Source of the DNA: Sulfuricurvum sp. IAE1
Lineage (GTDB): Bacteria > Campylobacterota > Campylobacteria > Campylobacterales > Sulfurimonadaceae
Assembly (NCBI RefSeq): GCF_004347735.1
Contig: NZ_SLTI01000007.1
Span: forward strand, 62,001-126,000
DNA length: 64,000 nt
Reading direction: 5' to 3'
The notes beneath the pieces are model-generated. The model was given only the letters and a program-made list of their open reading frames with translations. It was not told where the DNA came from and ran no database searches. Shown piece by piece: positions 27,126 through 36,005 of this stretch. The first letter of the stretch is position 1; the number at the start of each line of letters is the position of its first letter. A program made the translations under genes and the position numbers.

Positions 27126-27899
27126 TTGTCATTTCAAGGAAAAACTCTACTCATCAGCGGCGGAACCCGCGGTATCGGTAAAGCAATCGTCTATGCTTTC
27201 GCCAAAGAAGGGTGCAACGTCGCCTTTACCTATAACTCCAATGCTGAAATCGCGAAAGAGATCGCCGACGACGTCGAAAAAACCTACGGCGTCAAATGTC
27301 GCGGATACGCTCTCAACATCCTCGAACCCGACGAGTACAAACAGGTTTTCGAACAGTTTGACGCAGATTATGAGCGCCTCGACTTTTTCATCTCGAATGC
27401 GATCATCTCCGGGCGCGCCGTCGTCGGCGGATTCGGTCCCTTCATGCGCCTCAAGCCCAAAGGGCTTAACAACATCTACACCGCAACCGTCAACGCCTTC
27501 GTCGTAGGGGCTCAGGAAGCGGCAAAACGGATGGAAAAAACGGGCGGTGGCTCTATCATTTCGATGAGTTCGACCGGAAACCTCGTCTACACCCCTAACT
27601 ACGCCGGACACGGTACGAACAAAGCGGCCGTCGAAGCGATGGTGCGCTACGCGGCGGCCGAGCTTGGTGAAAAAGGGATCCGCGTCAACGCCGTCAGCGG
27701 CGGACCGATCGATACCGACGCGCTCCGCGCCTTCCCCAACTACGAAGAAGTAAAAGCCGAAGTCGTCGCCCGCTCGCCCCTCTCTCGCATGGGTGAAGCC
27801 GAAGATTTGACAGGGGCGTGTCTCTTCCTTTGCGGTCCCGGCGCTTCGTGGGTGACCGGACAGACCATCGTCGTCGACGGCGGGACCACTTTCCAGTGA
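27126..27899 (+). CDS. SDR-family enoyl-ACP reductase, FabL-like
   Basis: A 257-residue SDR. The cofactor loop is ISGGTRGIGKAI (GxxxGIG), and the C-terminus is WVTGQTIVVDGG. The catalytic spacing is Y159-x6-K166 (YAGHGTNK), whereas ordinary SDRs use Y-x3-K. Y-x6-K is the arrangement of enoyl-ACP reductases FabI/FabL, and GxxxGIG rather than the FabI GxxxxxS loop points to FabL-like. It would catalyse the last reduction in fatty-acid elongation. The start is TTG one base after the dapA stop (TAATTTG). Its stop overlaps the pgsA GTG. Confidence 0.8.
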   Translation: MSFQGKTLLISGGTRGIGKAIVYAFAKEGCNVAFTYNSNAEIAKEIADDVEKTYGVKCRGYALNILEPDEYKQVFEQFDADYERLDFFISNAIISGRAVVGGFGPFMRLKPKGLNNIYTATVNAFVVGAQEAAKRMEKTGGGSIISMSSTGNLVYTPNYAGHGTNKAAVEAMVRYAAAELGEKGIRVNAVSGGPIDTDALRAFPNYEEVKAEVVARSPLSRMGEAEDLTGACLFLCGPGASWVTGQTIVVDGGTTFQ

Positions 27900-28444
27900 T
27901 CAACCTTCCCAACATCCTGGCGTTTATCCGCCTCCTCATTGCCCCTGTGATGTTTTGGATCATCCTGAACCCGCAGATTTTTACCGATGCGGGCTGGCAC
28001 GTGAGCTGGAACTATTACGCCGCGGCGCTGCTGTTCGTCATCGCCAGCGTCACCGATTTTTTCGACGGCTACATCGCCCGTGAACTCGACCAGATCACGA
28101 TTGTGGGACAGATCCTCGATCCCCTTGCCGATAAAATGCTCACACTTGCCGCATTTTTGGGGCTGATGATGAGCGGTGCGGCTTCGGCATGGGCCATCTA
28201 TATCATCATTGTCCGCGAACTTTTCATCACCGGGCTCCGAACCCTTTCAATCTCCGAGGGGATCGACGTCAGCGCTTCACTGGCCGGAAAGGTCAAAACG
28301 GTAGCGCAGATGATCGCCATCGGCTTTTTACTGATGCACTGGCCTTTTGCCGACGCACTGCTGTGGATCGCGGTGGCCCTCACCGTCTATTCGGGTGCGG
28401 AGTACCTCGTCGGATTCGCCAGAGCCTACAAAGGGAAAATGTAA
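27896..28444 (+). CDS. pgsA: CDP-diacylglycerol--glycerol-3-phosphate 3-phosphatidyltransferase
   Basis: Integral membrane enzyme that makes phosphatidylglycerophosphate. The 182-residue product has the CDP-alcohol phosphotransferase motif TDFFDGYIARELDQITIVG, then QILDPLADKM, which gives DxxDGxxAR-x8-G-x3-D-x3-D. I start it at the GTG (product MINLPNILAFIRLL) that overlaps the preceding stop; a longer upstream reading has a highly basic, non-family N-terminus. Four or five hydrophobic helices fit the family. Confidence 0.92.
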   Translation: MINLPNILAFIRLLIAPVMFWIILNPQIFTDAGWHVSWNYYAAALLFVIASVTDFFDGYIARELDQITIVGQILDPLADKMLTLAAFLGLMMSGAASAWAIYIIIVRELFITGLRTLSISEGIDVSASLAGKVKTVAQMIAIGFLLMHWPFADALLWIAVALTVYSGAEYLVGFARAYKGKM

Positions 28445-28447
28445 TTC

Positions 28448-29500
28448 ATGTCGTGGATTGTCGCGCTCCTCGTCCTCTCGGCCCTGATTTTTTTCCATGA
28501 ACTGGGCCATTACGTCGCCGCACGCTATTTCGGCGTCTATGTCGAGGTTTTCAGCATCGGATTCGGTAAAAAGATCGCTTCGTTTACCTGGCTGAATACC
28601 CGCTGGCAGCTCTCCGCGATCCCGCTGGGAGGATACGTCAAGATGAAAGGCCAGGACGATGCCGATCCCACGGCACGCAGCGGCGACGACGACAGCTACA
28701 ACACCAAAAAACCCTGGCAGCGCATTGTGATCCTACTCGCAGGACCGTTGGCCAATTTCGCCCTCGCCTGGGTATTTTACTTCGCGATCGCCCTGGGAGG
28801 GCCGCAAGCCCTCTCTCCCGTAATCGGCAAAGTGGTCGCCGATTCTCCCGCCCAAACGGCGGGGTTGCGGCAGGGTGACCGCGTACTGAGTGTCAACGGC
28901 GAACCGATCGCGACATGGAACGAGCTCTCCGACATCATCAAAAGTTCCGAAGCCCCCCTGAGCCTTCAGGTCGAACGGGGCAACGCGATCTACTTCCTGA
29001 GCGTCACCCCGCGCATCAGCGAAAGCAAAAACATCTTCAAAGAGACGATCCGCCAGCCGATGGTGGGAATCGCCCCATCCGGGGAAGTTCATACGATGCG
29101 GCTTTCGACCGTCGAAGCACTCGCCTATGCCGGCGAGGAGACCTATGCCGCATCACTGCTGATTTTCCAAAGCGTGCAGAAACTGATCACCGGAGTTGTC
29201 CCCGCAGAAGAGATCGGAGGGGTGGTAAGCATCGTTTCCATCACAGCCGACGCGACGGCGTATGGCTGGATGAGCCTGTGTTTTTTCGCGGCGCTTATAT
29301 CGGTCAACCTGGGAGTGCTCAATCTCCTTCCGATCCCCGCGCTCGACGGCGGTCATATCATGTTCAACCTTTACGAAATGATCGTCCGAAAAGCCCCGAG
29401 CGACGAGGCTGTTTACCGCCTCACCCTTGGTGGGTGGATCTTTTTACTCGGGCTGATGGGCCTTGGTCTCTACAACGACATTACAAGGATGATGCAATGA
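28448..29500 (+). CDS. rseP: Site-2 intramembrane metalloprotease RseP
   Basis: Inner-membrane zinc protease that cleaves membrane-embedded substrates such as anti-sigma factors or signal-peptide remnants. The 350 residues have the active site FFHELGHYVAAR (H17-H21), one PDZ domain at roughly residues 115-185 (GKVVADSPAQTAGLRQGDRVLSVNG), and the second metal site PALDGGHIMFNLYE. E. coli RseP has two PDZ domains; here only one is clear. It overlaps yggS by 4 bases. Confidence 0.94.
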   Translation: MSWIVALLVLSALIFFHELGHYVAARYFGVYVEVFSIGFGKKIASFTWLNTRWQLSAIPLGGYVKMKGQDDADPTARSGDDDSYNTKKPWQRIVILLAGPLANFALAWVFYFAIALGGPQALSPVIGKVVADSPAQTAGLRQGDRVLSVNGEPIATWNELSDIIKSSEAPLSLQVERGNAIYFLSVTPRISESKNIFKETIRQPMVGIAPSGEVHTMRLSTVEALAYAGEETYAASLLIFQSVQKLITGVVPAEEIGGVVSIVSITADATAYGWMSLCFFAALISVNLGVLNLLPIPALDGGHIMFNLYEMIVRKAPSDEAVYRLTLGGWIFLLGLMGLGLYNDITRMMQ

Positions 29501-30171
29501 CCTCTTTGGAATACAAACTCCATTTCGACCGGATCATCGAGCGGATCGAAAAAGCCCGGCTCCGAGTTAACGACCACCATATCGTCAAGATCGTCGCCGC
29601 GAGCAAATACGTCGACGCAAACGCCGTTCGCGACCTATACGCAATCGGACAGCGCGCATTCGGCGAAAACCGCGTGCAGGATCTGCTCTCCAAAGCCGAA
29701 GCGCTTGAAGACCTCCCGATCGAGTGGCATTTCATCGGCACGTTGCAGAAAAACAAGATCAACCATCTCCTTTCCCTGAACCCCTATCTGATGCATTCGA
29801 TCGATTCGCTCGAACTGGCCCGCGCCCTCGACGAGCGGCTTGAACGCGAAGGGAAAACCCTACGGGCGCTGGTGCAGGTCAATTCAGCTCGCGAAGAGAG
29901 CAAGGCGGGCTTTGCGCCCGAAGAGTTCCTGGAACGTTACGACCAGATCGCCCATGAGTGCCCCCGTTTGAAACTGCAGGGGATCATGAGCATCGGGGCG
30001 CACGTCGATGATCCCGCCCTGATCCGTAAAAGTTTTGAAACGACCCGCTCCCTTTTCGACCGCCTGGAGGGCGCATCCGTCTGCTCGATGGGAATGAGCG
30101 GCGATTTTGAACTGGCGATCGAATGCGGCTCGAACATGGTTCGATTGGGATCAATTCTCTTTCCAAGATAA
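29497..30171 (+). CDS. yggS: YggS/PROSC family PLP homeostasis protein
   Basis: A 224-residue PLP-binding protein involved in pyridoxal phosphate homeostasis. The PLP lysine is in IVAASKYVDANAVRDL, with FGENRVQDL and WHFIGTLQKNKI next, then SMGMSGDFELAIECGSNMVRLGS near the end. I start it at the ATG overlapping the rseP stop (MTSLEYKLHF); an upstream in-frame reading is antigenic to no family and overlaps rseP heavily. It ends the long murJ-to-yggS plus-strand run. Confidence 0.93.
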   Translation: MTSLEYKLHFDRIIERIEKARLRVNDHHIVKIVAASKYVDANAVRDLYAIGQRAFGENRVQDLLSKAEALEDLPIEWHFIGTLQKNKINHLLSLNPYLMHSIDSLELARALDERLEREGKTLRALVQVNSAREESKAGFAPEEFLERYDQIAHECPRLKLQGIMSIGAHVDDPALIRKSFETTRSLFDRLEGASVCSMGMSGDFELAIECGSNMVRLGSILFPR

Positions 30172-30260
30172 CATTTTTTTATCCGCTCTCCCGCAATCGG
30201 GAAGGGTTGTGCTATAATCATCTGCTTAGGCAAATGCCAACAACGATGTAAGGGTCACGG

Positions 30261-32477
30261 ATGGACAGAATCAGAACGAGGGCAATGTTGATCGCCATGG
30301 GCCTGGTCCTCGTCATCATCGCCATGTTTACCTTTGCCATCGTCCAAGACAAACAAGACGTCCTCGAAGAAAAAACCCTTGCTCACCGTCAGCTTCTCAA
30401 AAACTCGTTTGATCTCGCCATGGCCGACACGTATGCGGGGCTTAACACGCTTGCCTACAAACTCGCCGGCGACCGCAACGTCGTCGATGCCTTCGCAGCA
30501 CGCGACCGGGAAGCTCTCTACCGCTACAGCCTCCCTTATTTCCAGGAAGCGAAAAAACACGGTGACGCAGACCTCACCGGATTTATCAGTGCGGACGGAA
30601 TACACTTTTTACGGGTTCAAGACCCCGCCAAATACGGTGACAACATCGTTCATAAACGTCCCATCCTCGCCCGCGCCATCGAATCGAAAAAACCGATCAT
30701 GTCACTCGACGTCACGATCTACGACGTAGCCGTCGTGGCGATCATCCCCGTATTCAAAGACGAAAAGTTCATCGGTATCGTCCAGACCGTCGCCAAAATC
30801 AACCGGGTCCAGAAACGGCTTGACGTCAATTCGGGTGTCAAAAGCGCCATCGTATTCGATACGGCGCGCCTCAAGCAGGTTCTCCCCGATTCGGACGCAA
30901 TCGACTACCGCGGTTACTCACTCGTCTCTTCGAACGATCCTCTCTTCGAACACCTGCCCGATCATTTTACATTCACCAAAAGCGACCAGTACCACATCAA
31001 CGATGCCGATTACGTCATCGCTTCGCGCCCGCTGAAAAATTACGAAAATGAAACCATTGCGATGATGACGTGCGCCTTTGATATCACCCAAGACGTCCAG
31101 TATTACCGCGAGGAATTCCGCAATCTGCTCATCGCCAGCGCCCTGCTGCTCATCGGCATGGGGATCGCCCTGCATTACGGATTTTCGGCGCTGATCCGCC
31201 GCATCAACCGCGATGCCGAAATCACCAAAGCCCTGAATCATCGTCTCGAACAGCAGCTCTACGTCGACCATCTCACCTCGCTGCCGAACCGTCAGGCTCT
31301 CTTGCGCGACATCCACGAAGACCGTTTCTACGCCCTGATGCTCCTCAATATTGACAATTTCAAAGAGATCAACGATTTCTACGGCCATGCAATGGGCGAC
31401 AAAACCCTTTTACGGCTTGCCGATTCGATTGCGGACGTCATCCGTCATTTTCCGATAAAACTCTACAAAATGCCCTCGGACGAATTTGCGCTTGTCGTAA
31501 CCGAGCCGCTGAGCCGCACGAAGCTCGAACAGGCGCGCAGCACCATCGTCAACCACCTCGAAGAAAGAAACTACGACCTTGACGGCGCAACCATCTATAT
31601 TTCACTGACCGTCGGAATGGACATTGCCGAAAGCAGCCGCAGCACCAACCGCATCGCGCTGCTGATCAATGCCGACATGGCCCTCAAATCGGCCAAAAAA
31701 CGCCACCTCAGCTATCTTCTCTACGACGAGACGATGCAGATCAAAAAAGAGTACGAGCAAAATATCCTGTGGAACAAAAAAGTCAAAGAGGCGATTGAAG
31801 ACCGCCGCTTCACCCTCCACTACCAGCCCGTTGTCGATTATAAGGGCGGTACCGTCGTCGAGTACGAAGCGCTGATCCGGATGATCGACCATGACGGATC
31901 GGTCATCTCGCCGGCCTATTTCCTCTCGGCCGCCAAAAAATCGCGCCTTTATCCCCTGATTTCGCGTTTCGTGATCGATGAAGTGTTCAAAATGCTCGAA
32001 ACAACCTCGTACAATTACGCGATCAACCTCTCCGTCGACGACATTATCGATTCACACACCCGCGAGTACCTGATGAAAAAACTGAGCTATTCAATCCATT
32101 CGGATCGGTTGATTTTCGAGCTCCTCGAGAGCGAGGGGATCGAGAATTACCAGGAGGTTTCGGCGTTCATCACCGAAGCCAAGCGGTTCGGATGCAAAAT
32201 CGCCATCGACGATTTCGGAACGGGGTATTCGAATTTCGCCCACATTATCAAACTCGACGTCGACATTCTCAAAATCGACGGCAGCCTGATCCGCAACGTC
32301 GACACCGACCCCAACGCCCAGACGATCCTTAACGCGGTTGCGGAGTTCTCCAAGCACCTCGGGTTTAAAACCGTCGCCGAATTCGTCCACAACGAAGCAG
32401 TCTACGACAAATGCCGCGAACTGGGGGTCGATTATCTCCAGGGCTACTACATCGCCCCTCCCCATCCCCTAGCGTAA
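30261..32477 (+). CDS. Membrane sensor with degenerate GGDEF and intact EAL domain
   Basis: A 738-residue inner-membrane protein. TM1 is about residues 8-28, a periplasmic CACHE-like sensor follows (about 30-285, with FISADGIHFLRVQDPAKYGD), and TM2 is about 289-310. The GGDEF domain (about 335-500) reads MPSDEF where GGDEF should be, so cyclase activity is unlikely. The EAL domain (about 505-738) keeps EALIRM and DDFGTGYSN, and AEFVHNEAVYD near the end, so c-di-GMP hydrolysis is plausible. A TATAAT at 30213-30218 is a likely -10. The 3' end overlaps the convergent kinase gene by 9 bases. Confidence 0.9.
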   Translation: MDRIRTRAMLIAMGLVLVIIAMFTFAIVQDKQDVLEEKTLAHRQLLKNSFDLAMADTYAGLNTLAYKLAGDRNVVDAFAARDREALYRYSLPYFQEAKKHGDADLTGFISADGIHFLRVQDPAKYGDNIVHKRPILARAIESKKPIMSLDVTIYDVAVVAIIPVFKDEKFIGIVQTVAKINRVQKRLDVNSGVKSAIVFDTARLKQVLPDSDAIDYRGYSLVSSNDPLFEHLPDHFTFTKSDQYHINDADYVIASRPLKNYENETIAMMTCAFDITQDVQYYREEFRNLLIASALLLIGMGIALHYGFSALIRRINRDAEITKALNHRLEQQLYVDHLTSLPNRQALLRDIHEDRFYALMLLNIDNFKEINDFYGHAMGDKTLLRLADSIADVIRHFPIKLYKMPSDEFALVVTEPLSRTKLEQARSTIVNHLEERNYDLDGATIYISLTVGMDIAESSRSTNRIALLINADMALKSAKKRHLSYLLYDETMQIKKEYEQNILWNKKVKEAIEDRRFTLHYQPVVDYKGGTVVEYEALIRMIDHDGSVISPAYFLSAAKKSRLYPLISRFVIDEVFKMLETTSYNYAINLSVDDIIDSHTREYLMKKLSYSIHSDRLIFELLESEGIENYQEVSAFITEAKRFGCKIAIDDFGTGYSNFAHIIKLDVDILKIDGSLIRNVDTDPNAQTILNAVAEFSKHLGFKTVAEFVHNEAVYDKCRELGVDYLQGYYIAPPHPLA

Positions 32478-33455
32478 GAGACTGATCCGAAACCCTTTGC
32501 GTTCCCCTTCGCACAATGCGATCTCGCCGCCGTGCGATTCGGCGATGTTTTTGGAGAGGACGAGTCCCAGTCCGTTCCCTTTGAGCTTGGTACTGCGAAA
32601 CGCTTCAAAAAGCCATTTTTTGTTTTCGATCGGAATCCCGCTGTCGTAAATCTCGAAGAGATGAAACGCTCCCTCTTCGGAGTGGACGATCTCGACGTGC
32701 CCCTCTTCTTCCTCATCCAGCTCGATCGCGTCGATCGCATTGAAAACAAAATTGCTAAACAACATCACCAGCAGGTCCAGATCCCCCTGCAACTCAAAGT
32801 CCTCATGCGGAAAAGAAAACGTGATCTTTTTCCCGTAGCTGTAATAGCCGATGGCGTTTTCGAGCGATTCGCGGATTTGAAGCCACCGTAAAGGAGTTTT
32901 TTGTGCGCTGACCCCTTTGGAAAACATCAACGTCGCTTTGATGATCCGCTCGATCCGGTAGAGCGATTTCTGGATCTCTTCGACGATAGGGCGGTTCTCT
33001 TCCTTGACCCGTTTGAGCAGCGTCGAGGTGAGCAGTGCGATCGAACCGATGGGGTTTCGTATCTCGTGCGAGAGGTGCGCCGCCATCTGCCCCATCGTGG
33101 CCAGGTTCTCTTTGCGTTTTTGTTCGGTGATGTCGGTCGCGCTGAGGAGCCGCTTGTCGTTGTGGAGCGCCGATTTTATCAGGTAGGAGCGATCATGGAA
33201 GGTAATCTCGTAATCCTCTTCATCCAGCCGCAGAATTCCGAAAAGGTCTTCCAGTGCGTTGGCCTGCGAATTCTGAAGAAAAATCCGCCCGTCGGGGTCA
33301 ACGATCCAGATCGCGTTGGGGAGAAACTCGATCACCTGTTCGATGGTGCTCTGCAGGTGCTCGTACGAACGGCGCAGCGCGACGTATTCCTCTTCGACAC
33401 GGTAGGTTTGGTCGATCAGCGCCCTGAGTTCGTCGGCCGAAATGATCTCCGCCAT
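32469..33455 (-). CDS. flgS: PAS sensor histidine kinase, FlgS-like
   Basis: A 328-residue soluble kinase with an N-terminal coiled coil and PAS-like region (EFLPNAIWIVDPDGRIFLQN). The H-box is AAHLSHEIRNPIGSIALLTSTLLKR, the N-box NFVFNAIDAIE, and the G-box KGNGLGLVLSKNIAESHGGE. The coiled-coil/PAS layout and the wording around the H-box resemble FlgS, the Campylobacterota kinase that phosphorylates FlgR to activate sigma-54 flagellar promoters. I am fairly but not fully sure of this name; no flgR is in the window. It lies 3 bases after the M18 peptidase gene. Confidence 0.75.
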   Translation of the reverse strand: MAEIISADELRALIDQTYRVEEEYVALRRSYEHLQSTIEQVIEFLPNAIWIVDPDGRIFLQNSQANALEDLFGILRLDEEDYEITFHDRSYLIKSALHNDKRLLSATDITEQKRKENLATMGQMAAHLSHEIRNPIGSIALLTSTLLKRVKEENRPIVEEIQKSLYRIERIIKATLMFSKGVSAQKTPLRWLQIRESLENAIGYYSYGKKITFSFPHEDFELQGDLDLLVMLFSNFVFNAIDAIELDEEEEGHVEIVHSEEGAFHLFEIYDSGIPIENKKWLFEAFRSTKLKGNGLGLVLSKNIAESHGGEIALCEGERKGFRISLLR

Positions 33456-33458
33456 CTC

Positions 33459-34697
33459 CTAAAAATCCCCCAGTTGCATCAGGACACGGTAAAGCCCGTA
33501 GGCATCGCGCGTCCCCGCCAGTTCACGGATCGAGTGCATCCCCAGCTGCGGGATCCCCACGTCGATCGTCTCGACCCCCAAACGCGCCGAGCTGATCGGC
33601 CCGATCGTCGATCCGCACCCCAGGTCGCTGCGGGTCACGAACGTCTGTAAAGGAACGTGCAACGCCCGTGCGCACTGCACGAAGCGCCCCTGCGTCCGCG
33701 AATTGGTGGCATATCGCTGGTTCGAGTTGATTTTGACCACGACCCCGCCGTTGAGTCGCGGCGCGTGTTCGCTCTCATGTTTGGCCGGAAAATTGGGGTG
33801 TTGGGCGTGGGCGTTGTCGCACGAGATCATCAGGCTGCGGCGCATCAAAACGGAATATTGATCCCCACCGATACGCTGTAATACCTCTTGTGCGAACGTC
33901 CCGGCAGCACCGGCATGGGTTTCGCTCCCCACCTCCTCATGATCCATGCACACCAGCATCATCGGATAGGTCGAATCAAGCAGCGCGTGAAGCCCGACGA
34001 AACAGCTCATCAGGTTGTCAAGTCTCGCCGATGCGATGAAATCGTCGTTAACGCCGACAAACGAACCTTTTTGCAGGTCGTAGAGGCTCAGTTCATGGGC
34101 CAGAAGACTCAGATGAGAGGTATCCTCGGCAACCTGGGAGAGGATGAATCTTTCGAAATCGACCTCTCCGGTCGCAATGATCGGGACGATGTCGGTCTGG
34201 GCGTTGATCGAGCGGGAAGTGTTGGCTTCTTTGTCCAGATGGATCGCCAGCGAGGGGATCATGGCAACGGGGCGGGAGATGTTGACCAGTGCCTCTTTGC
34301 GCACTTCCCCCTCCAGATAGACGATGCGTCCGGCGATCCCAAGATCGCGGTCAAACCACGGGTTGAGCAATACCCCGCCGTAGGGTTCGACCCCCAGCCG
34401 TTTGACCCCCGCCGACTCGGTCAGGGGATGGGGCTTGAGACGCAGATGGGGAGAATCGGTATGGGCCCCTACGATCATGTACCCTTTTTCGGCACAGGGA
34501 GGGTAGGTAAAAGCGACGATCGAGGAGTCGTTACGGGTGACGTAGTAATCCTGACCCTCAAGAAGCGTCCACTCCTCATCCTCTTCAAGACGGTGAAACC
34601 CCCGGCATTCGAGGGTTCTGGCCATCCATTCCACCGCATGAAAAGGGGTCGGGGAAGCGTCGATAAAGCTTAATAGTTCTTCGTTGAATTCTCTCAT
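33459..34697 (-). CDS. M18 family aminopeptidase
   Basis: A 412-residue cytoplasmic metallo-aminopeptidase, slightly short for the family. Zinc-ligand blocks are VGAHTDSPHLRLKPHP, LVCMDHEEVGSETHAGA, SCDNAHAQHPNF and the late GCGSTIGPISSARLG. The N-terminus LLSFIDASPTPFHAVEWM is typical for M18. It removes N-terminal residues, often acidic, during peptide turnover. It is followed closely by the FlgS-like kinase, so the two are likely co-transcribed; I see no functional reason for the pairing. Confidence 0.92.
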   Translation of the reverse strand: MREFNEELLSFIDASPTPFHAVEWMARTLECRGFHRLEEDEEWTLLEGQDYYVTRNDSSIVAFTYPPCAEKGYMIVGAHTDSPHLRLKPHPLTESAGVKRLGVEPYGGVLLNPWFDRDLGIAGRIVYLEGEVRKEALVNISRPVAMIPSLAIHLDKEANTSRSINAQTDIVPIIATGEVDFERFILSQVAEDTSHLSLLAHELSLYDLQKGSFVGVNDDFIASARLDNLMSCFVGLHALLDSTYPMMLVCMDHEEVGSETHAGAAGTFAQEVLQRIGGDQYSVLMRRSLMISCDNAHAQHPNFPAKHESEHAPRLNGGVVVKINSNQRYATNSRTQGRFVQCARALHVPLQTFVTRSDLGCGSTIGPISSARLGVETIDVGIPQLGMHSIRELAGTRDAYGLYRVLMQLGDF

Positions 34698-34723
34698 CCG
34701 TTATCCTGAAAAGTATTTTGGGC

Positions 34724-35701
34724 TCAAACCGCCATCAGTGCCTGTGCGAGGGGCTCGGCGGGTTTCTCGATTTGGACGCTCGAGGCGCGTTTGCACAGAT
34801 CGAGCTGCGCGACGGTCCCGACGGTGCCGTTTTCGTTGAGAGTCAGGCTGCTCGATTTTGAGCGTCCCAGGGGTATTCCCTCTTCATCGCGCAGGATGAA
34901 TGGAGAGTATACCTGCCCGAGGTAAATGGCGCCGACACCGGCTTCGGCGATCCCCAACAACCGCTCCCCCTCTTCGTCGACCATCCAGACTTTCAATTGT
35001 TTCATGATCGGATCGGCATCGTCGATCCAGCAGTTGTTATCGAGGTCGAACTGTGCCAGATCGCCAAAACCGTTGCCGCTTTTCGTGCCGAACAGTTCGC
35101 TGCCCTCTTCGATCCGGCCGCTTCCGTCGCGATCGAGTGCCAAAAAGGCACTCCCCGCACCCAGCCTCGCAATTTCATCCAAGACTCCGTCGCTGTCGAT
35201 GTCGAAGTGAAACGTCGTCGATGAGAGCGACGGAAATTCCCCTCCCATGTGGATCACCAGGGGATCGATAAAATCCTCTTTGGAAATCCGGCGGGTCTGA
35301 ACGAACGATTGAGAGAGGGAGAGGTTCAGATCCAGCGCAATCTCTCCGCGATCGGTTTTGACGCACCCCTTCATCGAGATTTCTAGTTTTTCGAAGGAGG
35401 CGACGGTTTCGGTATAGGTGATCCGTTCGCGGATGTTGCGGAAAGGGGCGATATCCAGCGCATCGTCTGCTTCATCGATGCGAAACCGCTCGCGTTTGCA
35501 CGTTCGCCCCTGCAGCATATCGAGCAACCGTAACAGGAGCGTGAAATGGAACTGTTCGATCAGCTCCTGCTCGCTTTTAACACGTTGGACCTCTTGCGGC
35601 GAAGGGGCATCGGTTTCAAGCAGTGCTTCGAAACTGCTTTGGACTTCACGCTTCGATTCGTGTTTGGACTCCATCGCGATGGAACTGCATTCGACTTTCA
35701 C
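34724..35701 (-). CDS. EF-hand-like calcium-binding protein, sigma-54 controlled
   Basis: A 325-residue protein without signal peptide or membrane helix. Three Asp-rich loops with EF-hand/dockerin spacing lie at about residues 167-245: DIDSDGVLDEI, DRDGSGRIEEGSELFG and DLDNNCWIDDADP. The N-terminal half (residues 1-110) is charged and helical. A short beta-rich segment with SLTLNENGTVGTV is near the end. The start is GTG with GGGAGGTG 6 bases before it. A GG-N10-GC sigma-54 promoter sits 32-48 bases upstream, so it is probably in the flagellar/RpoN regulon. I do not recognise a named family; a flagellar or secreted calcium-responsive protein is possible. Confidence 0.7.
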   Translation of the reverse strand: MKVECSSIAMESKHESKREVQSSFEALLETDAPSPQEVQRVKSEQELIEQFHFTLLLRLLDMLQGRTCKRERFRIDEADDALDIAPFRNIRERITYTETVASFEKLEISMKGCVKTDRGEIALDLNLSLSQSFVQTRRISKEDFIDPLVIHMGGEFPSLSSTTFHFDIDSDGVLDEIARLGAGSAFLALDRDGSGRIEEGSELFGTKSGNGFGDLAQFDLDNNCWIDDADPIMKQLKVWMVDEEGERLLGIAEAGVGAIYLGQVYSPFILRDEEGIPLGRSKSSSLTLNENGTVGTVAQLDLCKRASSVQIEKPAEPLAQALMAV

Positions 35702-35731
35702 GGTTCACCTCCCGTTGAGAATAACCGTGAC

Positions 35732-35749
35732 AAGCAAAATACATTCCTT
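35732..35749 (-). promoter_or_regulatory. Sigma-54 (RpoN) promoter of the EF-hand gene
   Basis: Minus-strand GGAATGTATTTTGCTT has GG (35747-35746) and GC (35735-35734) exactly 10 bases apart and keeps the TTTGCTT -12 context common in Campylobacterota. A start about 12 bases on gives a leader of about 20 bases containing the GGGAGGTG ribosome site. Confidence 0.75.
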
Positions 35750-35772
35750 TCAGCGGCTTCCCCGCCGAAAGT

Positions 35773-35898
35773 TCACTGATAAACGGGCGTTGCCAACCAG
35801 ATGATGCGTACGGCCTCAAACGAAAGTGCAAGCAGAACAGAGTAAACGGCCGATCCGGTACAAGACCAGACGATTGCGGAACGGATAGGCGAATTCAT
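35773..35898 (-). CDS. 41-residue hydrophobic peptide
   Basis: A short gene with a near-perfect Shine-Dalgarno, AGGAGGGG, 5 bases before its ATG. The product begins MNSPIRSAIVWSCTGSAVYS and continues into a hydrophobic stretch (VLLALSFEAVRIIWL), ending ATPVYQ. It could be a single-pass membrane peptide. A TATAAT at 35936-35931 (minus) may be its -10. It lies upstream of, and on the same strand as, the sigma-54 promoter of the EF-hand gene. I recognise no family. The strong ribosome site is the main support. Confidence 0.55.
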   Translation of the reverse strand: MNSPIRSAIVWSCTGSAVYSVLLALSFEAVRIIWLATPVYQ

Positions 35899-36005
35899 GA
35901 CGACCCCTCCTGAGCAAAGAATATCTGATCATTATAAAAACATAAAATTCAAGAGGGGCTGATTATTATTTGTAATATTTTTGTGATAGGTTCGCCTAAA
36001 CTTTG

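Noticed and set aside
28915..29496. A long N-terminal extension of the yggS frame
   Set aside because: It lies inside rseP in another frame and is rich in R, P and H; the ATG at 29497 overlaps the rseP stop and matches the family start.
30195..30215. A GG-N10-GC spacing upstream of the EAL gene that could be a sigma-54 site
   Set aside because: The -12 reads GTGC rather than TTGC and a TATAAT follows directly, so a sigma-70 promoter is more likely.
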